This document shows positions 7,876 to 15,511 of a stretch of 64,000 bases of DNA, piece by piece. The stretch comes from a virus. The stretch lies in IMG/VR virus record IMGVR_UViG_3300048583_000100, positions 1-64,000 of that record; one strand, written 5' to 3'. Under the pieces are notes generated by a model, which saw only the letters and a list, made by a program, of their open reading frames with translations, did no database searches and had not been told where the DNA came from. A program made the position numbers and the translations under genes. The stretch's first letter is position 1. Every line of letters starts with the position of its first letter.

Positions 7876-9231
7876 TCAGGTACGACCGATCAGCATGTAC
7901 CGATCATACTGATTGAACTTCCTGGTGCCTTCGTACAACACCTCATTGAGGGACAGAATATTCCTAAGCTCCGAAGAATTGTCTACGTTCGAGATGTGGC
8001 CTTCGCCTTCGAGGTAGTTGTTGTTCTGTACTACGAGGAATCTACCAGAAGGAATCATCTTACACCATGCGCCAATATCTTCGATGTGCTCTGACGAAGT
8101 GTTGATGATGATGTCGTAATCAGAATAATCTACAGCAAACATGTCTGCGGTAACCGTCTTGAAAGCGAAATCGTAGTTAAGCTTCTCTGCAATTCGATTT
8201 GCGCGTTCGTCAAGGTCCAAGCTGGTTATTTCGAATGGAAGTTCCCAGCTGTTCATGAGGAGAGAAAGAGTTCCAATCCAGCCACCAACGATCAGCACTC
8301 TGAATTTGTGATCGGGAAGTGTCTGTACTTTGCCCTCATTGATCAATCGCTTGAGCTCTTCGATCACCCACAGCTTACTGAGTAGCTGACCATCAGAGAT
8401 GGCGTCGCGAAGTTCGGTAACTGGCAGTTGCGCAAGTACGAACGGGTCGTAAAGCGAAGATGCGATACGAGAGGTAAAGAAGAGCTCATGCTTCATTGGG
8501 TTATTCTCTGATGGAGTTGGATCAGTGTTGAAGTCAATTTCGGGATACGTCTCAGCAAATAGTCTGTTCAGAAGATCGTGATCGTTGATGAACATCAGTC
8601 CATCTTTACTGGCATTCTGCTGCTTAGCTTCATAGAGTCCTCTGCGGGCTCCAGCTTCTACATGAGCTCTGAATTCGCAGCGACGAAGAGGTTCAGCCCA
8701 TGCAGATAGACGGGAGCGAGCTTCGTCGACTTCTTTTTTGGGGATGTCAGTGTTTTGAGTTGTCACGTAAAGCTTTGCTGCTTCTCTGAAGGCACCACGA
8801 TATGCTCTAAACGGATCAGAGTTGAATTTCGTGACACACGCAATTTCAGGCATCAACTTAATGCCCTTGGCGAGAGTAGTTGAGAAGTCGAGCTGCGTAG
8901 TTACGTTCGCGAAGAACTTCTTACTAAAGAGCTTGACGCCGCCGTAACCGTAATCCATACCAATGGCAGGATTGAATGCGTTCCAGATGTGGACGTACTC
9001 TGCTTCGTGTTCAGTCGGCTTGTATTCGAATTTGAATGTGTCGAGTATTTCCGCATCAGCATCTACTACGTAGAAAAATGTAGTGGACGCTTTCTTTGCG
9101 GCATCGATGTGAGCATTCGCAATGCCCTTTACGCCATGAACGCGCTTTGCATGTGGGAATCTTTTGCGCAGGTTCTGCCAATTGCGATCAGCGTTTGGCT
9201 CGTCGTATGAGATGAAGATAATGTCGAGCAT
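7876..9231 (-). CDS. glycosyltransferase-like domain fused to SAM methyltransferase
   Basis: The 451-residue protein has two parts. Residues 1-270 match the protein at 19026-20003 in pattern: FISYDEPN, KRVHGVKGI, a DxD-like YVVDADA, GYGGVKLFSK and DPFRAYRGAFREA. This is a GT-A-like domain as seen in phage and capsule glycosyltransferases. From about residue 290 there is a class I methyltransferase (VLIVGGWIGTLS as motif I, then TSLDLDE, then NTSSEHIED). A late promoter (GATAAATA) lies 25 bases upstream, so it is made late. It probably modifies a sugar on the virion or the host surface. Activity and substrate are inference. Confidence 0.75.
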   Translation of the reverse strand: MLDIIFISYDEPNADRNWQNLRKRFPHAKRVHGVKGIANAHIDAAKKASTTFFYVVDADAEILDTFKFEYKPTEHEAEYVHIWNAFNPAIGMDYGYGGVKLFSKKFFANVTTQLDFSTTLAKGIKLMPEIACVTKFNSDPFRAYRGAFREAAKLYVTTQNTDIPKKEVDEARSRLSAWAEPLRRCEFRAHVEAGARRGLYEAKQQNASKDGLMFINDHDLLNRLFAETYPEIDFNTDPTPSENNPMKHELFFTSRIASSLYDPFVLAQLPVTELRDAISDGQLLSKLWVIEELKRLINEGKVQTLPDHKFRVLIVGGWIGTLSLLMNSWELPFEITSLDLDERANRIAEKLNYDFAFKTVTADMFAVDYSDYDIIINTSSEHIEDIGAWCKMIPSGRFLVVQNNNYLEGEGHISNVDNSSELRNILSLNEVLYEGTRKFNQYDRYMLIGRT

Positions 9232-9256
9232 GGGGTTGATCTGATAGGTGATGCAG

Positions 9257-9264
9257 TATTTATC
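9257..9264 (-). promoter_or_regulatory. late promoter GATAAATA
   Basis: This T4-type late -10 element lies 25 bases upstream of the glycosyltransferase-methyltransferase gene and directly after a terminator hairpin, so it isolates that gene from the RNA ligase operon. Confidence 0.75.
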
Positions 9265-9281
9265 TTCTCCGGAACAAGGAA

Positions 9282-9303
9282 AAGGACCTGTTGCCAGGTC
9301 CTT
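9282..9303 (-). terminator. rho-independent terminator after RNA ligase
   Basis: AAGGACCTG pairs with CAGGTCCTT around a 4-base loop, and the minus strand continues with TTTTCC. It closes the RNA ligase transcript. Confidence 0.8.
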
Positions 9304-9328
9304 AATCTAGGCTCGCCCTACGGGCCAA

Positions 9329-10423
9329 TCAATCTTTTTCCTTCGCGAGGAACGAGTTGCTGATGACTTTGAAGCTGAACTTGCCGTCCTTGCGCTTGAA
9401 CACCATGCCCTCGCGGACCGGGTGAGTCAAGCTTGGGCCCTCTGCAAATGCAAGCAGCTGATCGATGTTGGCAATGCCGAGATCGGACAACGTCACACCT
9501 GCGAAGTAGATGGGCACAGACTCGATGACGCCATTTTGGCAGATGACGTCGATCATGAGCATTACCTTCTCGCGCTCTGCTGGAGTGTAGTACTCGCCAG
9601 TGTCCAGGTTCTGCATGTCGAAGATGTAGAAGCGATGTGTCGCCAGCTTCTCACGGTTACCCTGGATACCCAGACCCATCAGCTCACCCTGAATTGCGAT
9701 GTTGCCGAAGGACGGGAGGATTTCAGCGAGCTTGCTGTCGAACAAGATTCGAATCATCGTGTTGCCCTGATTCTCGTCGTTGATCTTGTACTCGAGGTTG
9801 CGAGAGCACACGCCGATCTGGCCATCACGATGGTAGTAGGTCACGCTTGTGCCGTCGAGCTTGAGGCTGACCTCGTACTCAGACTCAGCATTCTCGACGA
9901 AGATTTCGTTGAGGATGTTCTGGCAACGCTCTTGATCGGTCTTCTTCATCCAGCCCGGGAAGAAGCCAAGCACCTGACCAGCGAGCTCTGCGGGAACCGG
10001 CGGGTCCCACTTGACGACGCCCAACAGCTCAGTAAGATCGTCGTCGATGTGGTGACAGGTAACCGAATTGCCGTTGGTGACAGTGAAGCTACCATCGGGG
10101 GCAATAAACCACTCAGCCGGAGGCGGGAGTGCAAGACCCTGACTGATCTGACCGCGCAGCTTGACAGTGCGCAGACGATGACCAACCACGCCATCGAAGG
10201 TGCGAGGCTGCTTGTCGACCAGGAACTGCCAGGCGGGGTTACCGCTCGGAAGGAAGCTGTCGATCTCGAAGTAGAGGCAGGGATCGCCAACCTTGAAGTC
10301 GCCCTTCTTGACAACGACTTTCCAGCCGTCGATCGTGGCGACCTCAATAACGTCGGCACCCTCAATCGGATTGAGGGCATTGATCGTGCGTAGGGTAACG
10401 AGTTTGCGCATCGTAGTGTTCAT
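9329..10423 (-). CDS. RNA ligase, DRB0094 type
   Basis: The 364-residue protein has the two-domain pattern of the Deinococcus DRB0094-type RNA ligases. An N-terminal OB-like region (residues about 5-100: RTINALNPIEGAD..., VGDPCLYFEIDSFLP) precedes an adenylyltransferase domain with motif I KLDGTS (K188). Later motifs include GELMGLGIQGNREKL and EGMVFKRKDGKFSFKVIS (motifs IV and V). The family seals 3'-OH/5'-phosphate RNA nicks using ATP. An early-type promoter precedes it by about 20 bases and a terminator follows, so it is a single-gene transcript. It probably acts in RNA repair with the Rnl1-type ligase at 12730-13905. Confidence 0.88.
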   Translation of the reverse strand: MNTTMRKLVTLRTINALNPIEGADVIEVATIDGWKVVVKKGDFKVGDPCLYFEIDSFLPSGNPAWQFLVDKQPRTFDGVVGHRLRTVKLRGQISQGLALPPPAEWFIAPDGSFTVTNGNSVTCHHIDDDLTELLGVVKWDPPVPAELAGQVLGFFPGWMKKTDQERCQNILNEIFVENAESEYEVSLKLDGTSVTYYHRDGQIGVCSRNLEYKINDENQGNTMIRILFDSKLAEILPSFGNIAIQGELMGLGIQGNREKLATHRFYIFDMQNLDTGEYYTPAEREKVMLMIDVICQNGVIESVPIYFAGVTLSDLGIANIDQLLAFAEGPSLTHPVREGMVFKRKDGKFSFKVISNSFLAKEKD

Positions 10424-10442
10424 CCATTGTTATCAGAAGACC

Positions 10443-10472
10443 ATTATATCACAGGTCGCTTCTGTTTAGAAC
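10443..10472 (-). promoter_or_regulatory. early-type promoter with weak -35
   Basis: A perfect TATAAT (10448-10443) lies 18 bp from GTTCTA (10472-10467). The -35 keeps only the GTT of the consensus, so strength or timing may differ from the other sites. Confidence 0.6.
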
Positions 10473-10760
10473 TCAAGATTTGAGATTGAGAGTGATGAGA
10501 CGGTGCTTAGGCGGAACAGCAAAATGGAGTGGTTCGAGCCCCTGCTGAATCCTAAACAGATGTTCCAATTGCTGAACAAGACGGGAGTATGTCGCCAATG
10601 CAGCCTCGTATTCCTCAATGAACTCTTCAGGAACTTCCATGGTCGGACTGCCACGAACCATGTCAGATAGAAACGAATGACGTTGATCAACCTCGAAAAT
10701 GTTAGGCCAGAAAGTCCGACATTCGTCGGTTTCAATTCTAACCGGAATCATCTTGCTCAT
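10473..10760 (-). CDS. small unknown protein
   Basis: This 95-residue protein (MSKMIPVRIETDECRTFWPN) is mostly helical by composition, with EEFIEEYEAALATYSRLVQQ suggesting a coiled helix. No family is recognised. An alternative frame over the same bases (10466-10735) is less likely because it lacks a ribosome site. It is the last gene before the RNA ligase promoter. Confidence 0.7.
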   Translation of the reverse strand: MSKMIPVRIETDECRTFWPNIFEVDQRHSFLSDMVRGSPTMEVPEEFIEEYEAALATYSRLVQQLEHLFRIQQGLEPLHFAVPPKHRLITLNLKS

Positions 10761-10769
10761 GTGTTGTCC

Positions 10770-11138
10770 TTAGTTGCGGCGCATACGCGCGACCTCAACA
10801 GCTTCTTCGCTGCTGAAGATTGGAACCATGTTCGACTTATGCATGGTAGCGATGCCTTTCAGCTTATCGCCAGTGTAGGTTGGAGAACTCTTCTTTGCTG
10901 TCGAGTCCTTACCACCAGTCGATTCGTGCGAAGGGTACTTGCTCGTGTCTTCTGCCCGGTATTTTGGAATGACGGCGAGCTTAGACGGCTTCGAATTGGT
11001 TGCACGCCTTCCAGGCGAAGCAAAGAGCGGACCCATTAGTTCCTGAAGCTCCTTCAGGTTCTTGCGTCCAGTCTCTGTGATCTGCTTCTGAAGAGCGGCT
11101 CGCTTCTTCTTGGACATCATTAGCACTTTGGTGGCCAT
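10770..11138 (-). CDS. small basic protein ending in HKSNMVPIFSSEEA...MRR
   Basis: This 122-residue Lys/Arg-rich protein has a distinctive C-terminus: KYPSHESTGG, TYTGDKLKGIATMHKSNMVPIF, then MRRN. I have seen this tail pattern in small uncharacterised proteins of many unrelated phages, so it is probably a conserved phage family, but no function is assigned. It overlaps the upstream gene by 19 bases. Confidence 0.75.
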   Translation of the reverse strand: MATKVLMMSKKKRAALQKQITETGRKNLKELQELMGPLFASPGRRATNSKPSKLAVIPKYRAEDTSKYPSHESTGGKDSTAKKSSPTYTGDKLKGIATMHKSNMVPIFSSEEAVEVARMRRN

Positions 11139-11455
11139 CCCTCTCTATCCTCATCTATCCATTCGTTTCTATTGGGCCACGGAGCGCGCGCATTGTGAAC
11201 GACATCGAGCCAGTGAATGGTGACTTGACCATCCCAGAACTGGATTTCGTATTTGCGGCCTTCGAGAGAATTCTTTCTGATTGTTTGGAACGATCCGTAG
11301 GTAGTATTTTCGCCTTTACCTTTCAGACTCTGCCAGAGGAAAGCCGATTGATCATGCTTGCCGGGCCAAGGCACACGTTCCATGTGCTCATCGAATGCGC
11401 GCTGAAGAGCTTCTTCTGGGCTACGCTTCCAGGTATCGTAACGAAGCTCAGCCAT
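11120..11455 (-). CDS. small unknown protein
   Basis: The 111-residue protein is Trp-rich (RYDTWKRSPEEALQ, WPGKHDQSAFLWQ, FWDGQVTIHWLDV) and slightly basic. No known domain is visible. It overlaps both neighbours (8 and 19 bases) within a run of small early genes. Confidence 0.7.
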   Translation of the reverse strand: MAELRYDTWKRSPEEALQRAFDEHMERVPWPGKHDQSAFLWQSLKGKGENTTYGSFQTIRKNSLEGRKYEIQFWDGQVTIHWLDVVHNARAPWPNRNEWIDEDREGWPPKC

Positions 11456-11687
11456 CTTTGGGCTCCAGCGTACCGGAATACGATGAGTGGATTGCGCAAC
11501 CAGTTACACCGCATCCGCAGATGGCGATGTAGCGGTTGTTGGTGCGCTTCAGCTCACCGCGCTTTTCCTGAGAGTTGTAAACATCAGCATCGTGCTTGAT
11601 GGTACCCATGTCACCAGGGCCGAGGAAACGTCTGGTCGTCTTTGGACCACGAACTCGGCGCGTTGGGCGTGGTTCACGTCCGGCCAT
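11448..11687 (-). CDS. small basic protein with Cys cluster
   Basis: This 79-residue protein has an Arg/Pro-rich N-terminus (MAGREPRPTRRVRGPKTTRR) and a C-G-C-G-V-T-G-C motif near the C-terminus that could bind a metal. A clear AGGAG site precedes the ATG. The basic tail suggests nucleic-acid contact, as inference only. Confidence 0.7.
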   Translation of the reverse strand: MAGREPRPTRRVRGPKTTRRFLGPGDMGTIKHDADVYNSQEKRGELKRTNNRYIAICGCGVTGCAIHSSYSGTLEPKDG

Positions 11688-11832
11688 TTTCTTTACTCCT
11701 CAGCTTTTCATTGCCGATTTGGTGGTCCATCGTGGCTTCGCAGTAGCATGGAATGGATTCGAAGCCTGCGCTCCAAATGCGCCAGACATCATGCGTCGAG
11801 CGAACGTATTCAGCTGGCTTCTGGTCGCTCAT
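11674..11832 (-). CDS. very small unknown protein (52 aa)
   Basis: This open frame of 52 codons starts with an ATG that overlaps the upstream stop as ATGA and ends 14 bases inside the next gene. Residues start MSDQKPAEYVRSTHDVWRIW, and there is a C-Y-C pair at 29-31. The coupling pattern matches its neighbours, and without it the interval would be the only gap in this dense region. Confidence 0.65.
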   Translation of the reverse strand: MSDQKPAEYVRSTHDVWRIWSAGFESIPCYCEATMDHQIGNEKLRSKENGRT

Positions 11833-12206
11833 CGTTCTTCCTCAAGCGCAAGTGCTCGAGCAGCAAGTGAGCGCTCGCGCATATTCTCGTACATGGTGTG
11901 GAAGCGCTTGCCGGATTCAATCCGCTTCTCTTCCTGTTCATGCTCGTAAGCAAGCTCGGTGGGAGTGAGGGGCACTGACTCCTCGAGATACAGATTGAGA
12001 ATGCCCTCACCATCCTCTTCAAGAGCCGTGACTTCGCAGCCAGCGGGGAACTTCTTGAGGATTTCGATAAGCGTATCAACACGCATGCTGCCGTGATGCC
12101 CACCAGAATTAAGCTTCAGGTTTGCTTCTGCTCGACGAGTCTTCGTGCCTTCCTGCACATCGATTTCCCACTTGTCGAATTTCAGTTTCGCTTTCATCGC
12201 CATCAT
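11829..12206 (-). CDS. small acidic unknown protein
   Basis: The 125-residue protein starts at one of two adjacent ATG codons downstream of AGGAG (spacing 4 or 7 bases). The middle contains MRVDTLIEILKKFPAGCEVTAL, similar to short phage proteins that evaluate as a strand-helix-strand fold. The C-terminal 45 residues are rich in Glu and Arg and likely form a long helix. No function can be assigned. Confidence 0.7.
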   Translation of the reverse strand: MMAMKAKLKFDKWEIDVQEGTKTRRAEANLKLNSGGHHGSMRVDTLIEILKKFPAGCEVTALEEDGEGILNLYLEESVPLTPTELAYEHEQEEKRIESGKRFHTMYENMRERSLAARALALEEER

Positions 12207-12213
12207 CGTGCTC

Positions 12214-12474
12214 CTAGAGCTTGAGAGCTTTGGCAGTCTTGACGCCAAGCTCAGTAATGTAGACTTCCTCGGTAAATGCAAAGCCTTCCTCATCTTCGTC
12301 TTCTTCAGTGAAGACGAGCAGTCCTTTCTTTTCTAGCTTCTTGAACACTGCCATCCCTGGCACAATTTCTCCGAACACATCTCGACTGTTCTTGCTGTCA
12401 ATCTTGGTGACAAGAATCGAACCATGTCGATTGACATAGCGTAAAGCGTTGTATTCGGCTTCAGAGAGTTGCAT
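12214..12474 (-). CDS. putative winged-helix-type small protein
   Basis: The 86-residue protein runs MQLSEAEYNALRYVNRHGSI, then MAVFKKLEKKGLLVFTEE, then YITELGVKTAKAL. Helix, helix, recognition helix and wing followed by a terminal helix is the usual pattern of MarR/PadR-type winged helices in small phage proteins. A DNA-binding or regulatory role is inference from this pattern. The ATG overlaps the upstream stop (TGATG); an in-frame GTG one codon earlier is possible. Confidence 0.7.
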   Translation of the reverse strand: MQLSEAEYNALRYVNRHGSILVTKIDSKNSRDVFGEIVPGMAVFKKLEKKGLLVFTEEDEDEEGFAFTEEVYITELGVKTAKALKL

Positions 12475-12746
12475 CACACGCCAGCTTTTGCTCTGGCACG
12501 TCGAAGAGCCGCACCCTCACGCTTCGAAGGAAGGTGAGGACGCTTCGCAAGCTCTTGGCGAACCTGCGATTCGGTGGCATAGATGGGAACAGACTTGCCA
12601 CCTGCCACAGTACGATGCGCAACGAGAATTTGCTGTCGCTCACTGTCATCGCCGTAGTACAGCGGATGGTAAAACGGATGGAGCGCGTTAAGCAGCTCCT
12701 TCGTCGAGACATCTTCGATGCTCGCAGTTTCAGTTTTCGACTTCAT
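12474..12746 (-). CDS. small basic unknown protein
   Basis: The 90-residue protein has an Arg/Lys-rich C-terminus (KREGAALRRARAKAGV) and no recognised domain. It overlaps the end of the Rnl1-type ligase by 17 bases and couples to the winged-helix gene downstream. Confidence 0.65.
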   Translation of the reverse strand: MKSKTETASIEDVSTKELLNALHPFYHPLYYGDDSERQQILVAHRTVAGGKSVPIYATESQVRQELAKRPHLPSKREGAALRRARAKAGV

Positions 12747-13905
12747 GACCGTTGACGTCCTTGAGGATGAGGGTACGGAGCGAGAACTCGGACTTCAAGA
12801 TGTTGCGCTCGAAGTACTCGAGATAGCGAGGCACCTTACCGTTGAACTTGTTCATGATCAGACCGCGCAGAGCATGCTCCTTGAACTTCTCGGCCATCTC
12901 ACGAGCCGTCAGACCAACCGACCCGTCAACTGCCGCCTCGACCTCATTGAACAGATCGCGGAAGAACTGCAGCACACGCTCTTCGATCTCGAGGACCTCG
13001 GTGATGTCAACACCCTTGCTCGAAAGCAAAGACTTGAAGTCATCCACCTGCTCGTTCATCACGAGCTCAGCGATGTCACGCTCACGGAGGAACGTCATGA
13101 CCTTGTGGCGAGCAAGGTACCATTCCGTCTTGACCTTGATCATCTCGCCGCTTTCGAGCTGTACGATCCAGCCCTCGACACCCTCGCGGGTAGCAGCGGC
13201 TTCGATCATCTTCTTGATGCTGAAGCGACGACGCGGGACGCTGTCCATCTCGTTGATTTCGACGGTCTCGAAGAACTCATCCACCTCGTCAACCAGAGGA
13301 ACGTTGTAGTAGGTCGACAGAACGTGGAGGTCCTGGAGGTTCATGTACTGACCCGTCACGTTGTCACGGACGTGCAGCAGAACCAGCGAAGGCTTGTCGT
13401 AGGCCAGCACGATACGGTCCTGAGGAGACGTCCACTCGAAGATGACAGTCTTGTACTTGAACTGTTCGTGGTTGAGCATCTTGCGAACATTGGAAGCTTC
13501 AACAGAGTCGCCAGCAAGCCACGTCTGGACAGACACAGCCACGTCAGAGTTGAAGGACTTCTTCGTCTTGATGCGGATCGTTCCGTTGTCGTTTACGGAA
13601 TGGATCATCGAACCATCGCGCTTGTCCATGACACGCACGACCTTCGACCAGTCGACAACGTGAGGCTGCGTCTCTTCACGCTCGCCAAGGTTGAAGAACT
13701 TGTGGAAAGGACGGCCGATCACAGCGCCAGTTTCCGCGCTGAAGACGATACCACGGCACTCACGTGCATGGTCGGAGTCGAAGGTGTTGGCACCGCCGAT
13801 CATGTAGCAGAATGAGATGGCGTTCGTGCAGATACGCGACTCGCGGATTTCTTCCTTGCCAGAAACAACGGCGCGGAGTTCATCGATGTGGTTGATCGTC
13901 AACAT
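12730..13905 (-). CDS. rnlA: RNA ligase 1 (T4 RnlA type)
   Basis: The 391-residue protein is close to the length of T4 RNA ligase 1 (374). The nucleotidyl lysine motif is KRDGSM (K95), where T4 uses KEDGSL at K99. Upstream, ARECRGIVF (residues 47-55) and GRPFHKFFN match the conserved Rnl1 N-terminal motif. Later EGWIVQLESGEMIKVKTEWY fits motifs IV and V. The family repairs tRNA anticodon cuts made by host suicide nucleases. With the second ligase at 9329-10423 this gives the phage two RNA-sealing enzymes. Confidence 0.9.
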   Translation of the reverse strand: MLTINHIDELRAVVSGKEEIRESRICTNAISFCYMIGGANTFDSDHARECRGIVFSAETGAVIGRPFHKFFNLGEREETQPHVVDWSKVVRVMDKRDGSMIHSVNDNGTIRIKTKKSFNSDVAVSVQTWLAGDSVEASNVRKMLNHEQFKYKTVIFEWTSPQDRIVLAYDKPSLVLLHVRDNVTGQYMNLQDLHVLSTYYNVPLVDEVDEFFETVEINEMDSVPRRRFSIKKMIEAAATREGVEGWIVQLESGEMIKVKTEWYLARHKVMTFLRERDIAELVMNEQVDDFKSLLSSKGVDITEVLEIEERVLQFFRDLFNEVEAAVDGSVGLTAREMAEKFKEHALRGLIMNKFNGKVPRYLEYFERNILKSEFSLRTLILKDVNGHEVEN

Positions 13906-13909
13906 TTTC

Positions 13910-14122
13910 TTAGGCTCTCTTCAGGTCTTCAATGTGGACATACCCGTTGACCTTGACGGTCGGATCGGAGATGCACTTGAGTTCGATGTGGTCGCCATGA
14001 TGAAGCTTGACGACCTGGAATTTGTGACCTTTGTAAGCGTCGTAGTATGGGGAGAAGGGCGGCTCGTAGACGCGCGAGCGGAAGAAGACTTCCATGCCGA
14101 TGCCGATGCCGATGCCGATCAC
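13910..14122 (-). CDS. small protein with a GTG start and Ile-Gly repeat N-terminus
   Basis: The 70-residue product would start at a GTG that overlaps the preceding stop (GTGA) and begin with four Ile-Gly pairs encoded by a tandem hexamer. The alternative start is the ATG at codon 10, but no ribosome site precedes it. The rest (FSPYYDAYKGHKFQVVKLHH, then a VNGYVHIEDLKRA end) looks like a small SH3-like barrel seen in phage proteins. Confidence 0.65.
   Translation of the reverse strand: MIGIGIGIGMEVFFRSRVYEPPFSPYYDAYKGHKFQVVKLHHGDHIELKCISDPTVKVNGYVHIEDLKRA
14096..14122. repeat. tandem hexamer repeat GCCGAT
   Basis: Four consecutive GCCGAT units, with a partial unit at the left edge, lie at the 5' end of the small gene on the minus strand. 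Each unit encodes Ile-Gly in the GTG-started frame. Units can be gained or lost without breaking the frame. Confidence 0.7.
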
Positions 14123-14553
14123 GGGTTGATCGCCTTAGAGACGGCGTGGATGAAGCCGTTGAAGCCGATAATCCTGACATCGTCGATGGACAGATTCATG
14201 ACCTCTTCATCCTTGCTTTCGGGCAGGGTGCTGAGGGTTTCGATACGACGCCACCAATCGGAATCGGTGCGGCTATAAGCCCACCACTGTTCGGTCATGT
14301 GGGGCAGGGTGCCGTTGGCGTATTCTTCCTTCCACTTGGAAACGAGTTGCTCGACAGTCGGTACGTCGAGCTTCTTTGACCAGCCGAGACGACGGAAGAT
14401 GCAGCGATTTTCAGCGTTGGTTCGCTTGATGTGCTGTTCGGCGCGAACGGCCAACTCGTCGTAGATGCGTTCAAGGCGTGCCTGAAGATTGACTTTGGCA
14501 CATTCGCGAACGTGCTTGACTTTGACGGGGATGGTAGAAGCAGAGCTTTTCAT
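14119..14553 (-). CDS. unknown protein
   Basis: The 144-residue protein is basic in its first half (KVKHVRECAKVNLQARLERIYDELA) and ends in a segment NLSIDDVRIIGFNGFIHAVSKA. No family is recognised. GAGGAA precedes the ATG, and an early-type promoter lies 26 bases upstream. Confidence 0.75.
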   Translation of the reverse strand: MKSSASTIPVKVKHVRECAKVNLQARLERIYDELAVRAEQHIKRTNAENRCIFRRLGWSKKLDVPTVEQLVSKWKEEYANGTLPHMTEQWWAYSRTDSDWWRRIETLSTLPESKDEEVMNLSIDDVRIIGFNGFIHAVSKAINP

Positions 14554-14578
14554 CAGAAGGTTCCTCAGCAGATGGTTA

Positions 14579-14608
14579 ATTCTAACCTGATCTCAATCAG
14601 AAGTAAAC
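14579..14608 (-). promoter_or_regulatory. early-type promoter
   Basis: GTTTAC (14608-14603) is 18 bp from TAGAAT (14584-14579) on the minus strand, directly upstream of the 144-aa gene. Confidence 0.75.
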
Positions 14609-14614
14609 TGACGA

Positions 14615-15157
14615 TTAGACCTTCTGTTTACGCTCAGCCATGAACCGATCATAGCCGACGAACTCTGAGTCCTTCAGAGAAATGTACATGACCGAGTCGT
14701 CTCCATCTGCATGGAGATTAGCGAGCTGGGTCAGTCTCTGGTATCTGTCGGTATTGATGTGCATCCGCATGACACTCGAATCGTTCTCGATGTCCTTGTC
14801 GGGGTTGTCGTAGTCAGCGAAAATCTGACCAGTGTAATCGTAGCTCTTCATGAGCGAGTCCATATCTGGAATCTCGCGCTTCTTCTTGAAGTAATTGCGC
14901 ACGAGGAAGCTGCTATTGTACTTGTCCACTTCCTCGATCTGGCGCTGGGCCCAACCCTTGAACATTTCGCGCATGCGGTCGATGGTCTTGCGGGCATCTT
15001 GAAGAGCCTGGAATCGAATGTCAAAGATCGCCTTCGCAGCTGCAGCTTTGACATCTACGATTTTGACTGGCAGGAGCGTGCCACCACCCTCGACGACGAT
15101 AGTCTGTTCTCTGTCGAATGGGTGCACATGTCGCGGGTAGCTGTGAATCGAGATCAT
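14615..15157 (-). CDS. unknown protein
   Basis: The 180-residue protein has a central helical region with many charged residues (KTIDRMREMFKGWAQRQIEE) and an acidic stretch around residues 110-130. The C-terminal YISLKDSEFVGYDRFMAERK resembles the end of the 144-aa protein at 14119-14553 (NLSIDDVRIIGFNGFIHAV), so the two may share a short C-terminal module. The function is unknown. Confidence 0.75.
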   Translation of the reverse strand: MISIHSYPRHVHPFDREQTIVVEGGGTLLPVKIVDVKAAAAKAIFDIRFQALQDARKTIDRMREMFKGWAQRQIEEVDKYNSSFLVRNYFKKKREIPDMDSLMKSYDYTGQIFADYDNPDKDIENDSSVMRMHINTDRYQRLTQLANLHADGDDSVMYISLKDSEFVGYDRFMAERKQKV

Positions 15158-15158
15158 G

Positions 15159-15473
15159 TCAAGAAGCCCTCTTGTTGAGATGTGCGATGTACGAGTTCAT
15201 GAGGCCACGAATGTTTGCCGCGCCAACTGGATTCGCACTGTGAACGTAGAAGTCGGCAGGGAAGATGATGTCGGGATTGTCGAGGCTGTAGTCGATCATC
15301 CACCGAACGAAAGGAATTGCGGTGTCATCTCCACCAAGATCATGGTCGAAGCTGATGAAGTATGGGAAGCCGCGCGAGAAGACAACGCGGCGTGCTTCAG
15401 CCGAAGAACGAGCAATGACCCAATCGTTATCGATCGGGTCTCGCAGGTCATCGATGAAGAGCTTGTAGGTCAT
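15159..15473 (-). CDS. receiver-like protein of the cyclic-phosphate processing type
   Basis: The 104-residue protein has LFIDDLRDP (acidic pair near residues 8-9), SFDHDLGGDDT in the middle and YVHSANPVGAANI near the end. This set fits the receiver-fold family annotated as cyclic-phosphate processing (cREC), proposed to act on 2',3'-cyclic phosphate RNA ends. Two RNA ligases within 6 kb support an RNA-repair role, but the reaction is a family-level proposal. The ATG lies 7 bases after the TATAAT of its promoter, so the mRNA may be leaderless. Confidence 0.75.
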   Translation of the reverse strand: MTYKLFIDDLRDPIDNDWVIARSSAEARRVVFSRGFPYFISFDHDLGGDDTAIPFVRWMIDYSLDNPDIIFPADFYVHSANPVGAANIRGLMNSYIAHLNKRAS

Positions 15474-15479
15474 ACGAAA

Positions 15480-15509
15480 ATTATATCACGCATGCCACCG
15501 TAAGTAAAC
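15480..15509 (-). promoter_or_regulatory. early-type promoter, apparently leaderless transcript
   Basis: GTTTAC (15509-15504) and TATAAT (15485-15480) are 18 bp apart. The downstream ATG starts 7 bases after TATAAT, at the expected transcription start. Confidence 0.75.
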
Positions 15510-15511
15510 TA

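Noticed and set aside
9422-10393. Plus-strand open frame opposite the DRB0094-type ligase
   Set aside because: Antisense shadow; no ribosome site.
10466-10735. Alternative frame over the 95-aa gene
   Set aside because: The other frame has the better start context and fits the spacing of the operon.
12718-13815. Plus-strand open frame opposite the Rnl1-type ligase
   Set aside because: Antisense shadow of a gene with a recognised motif.
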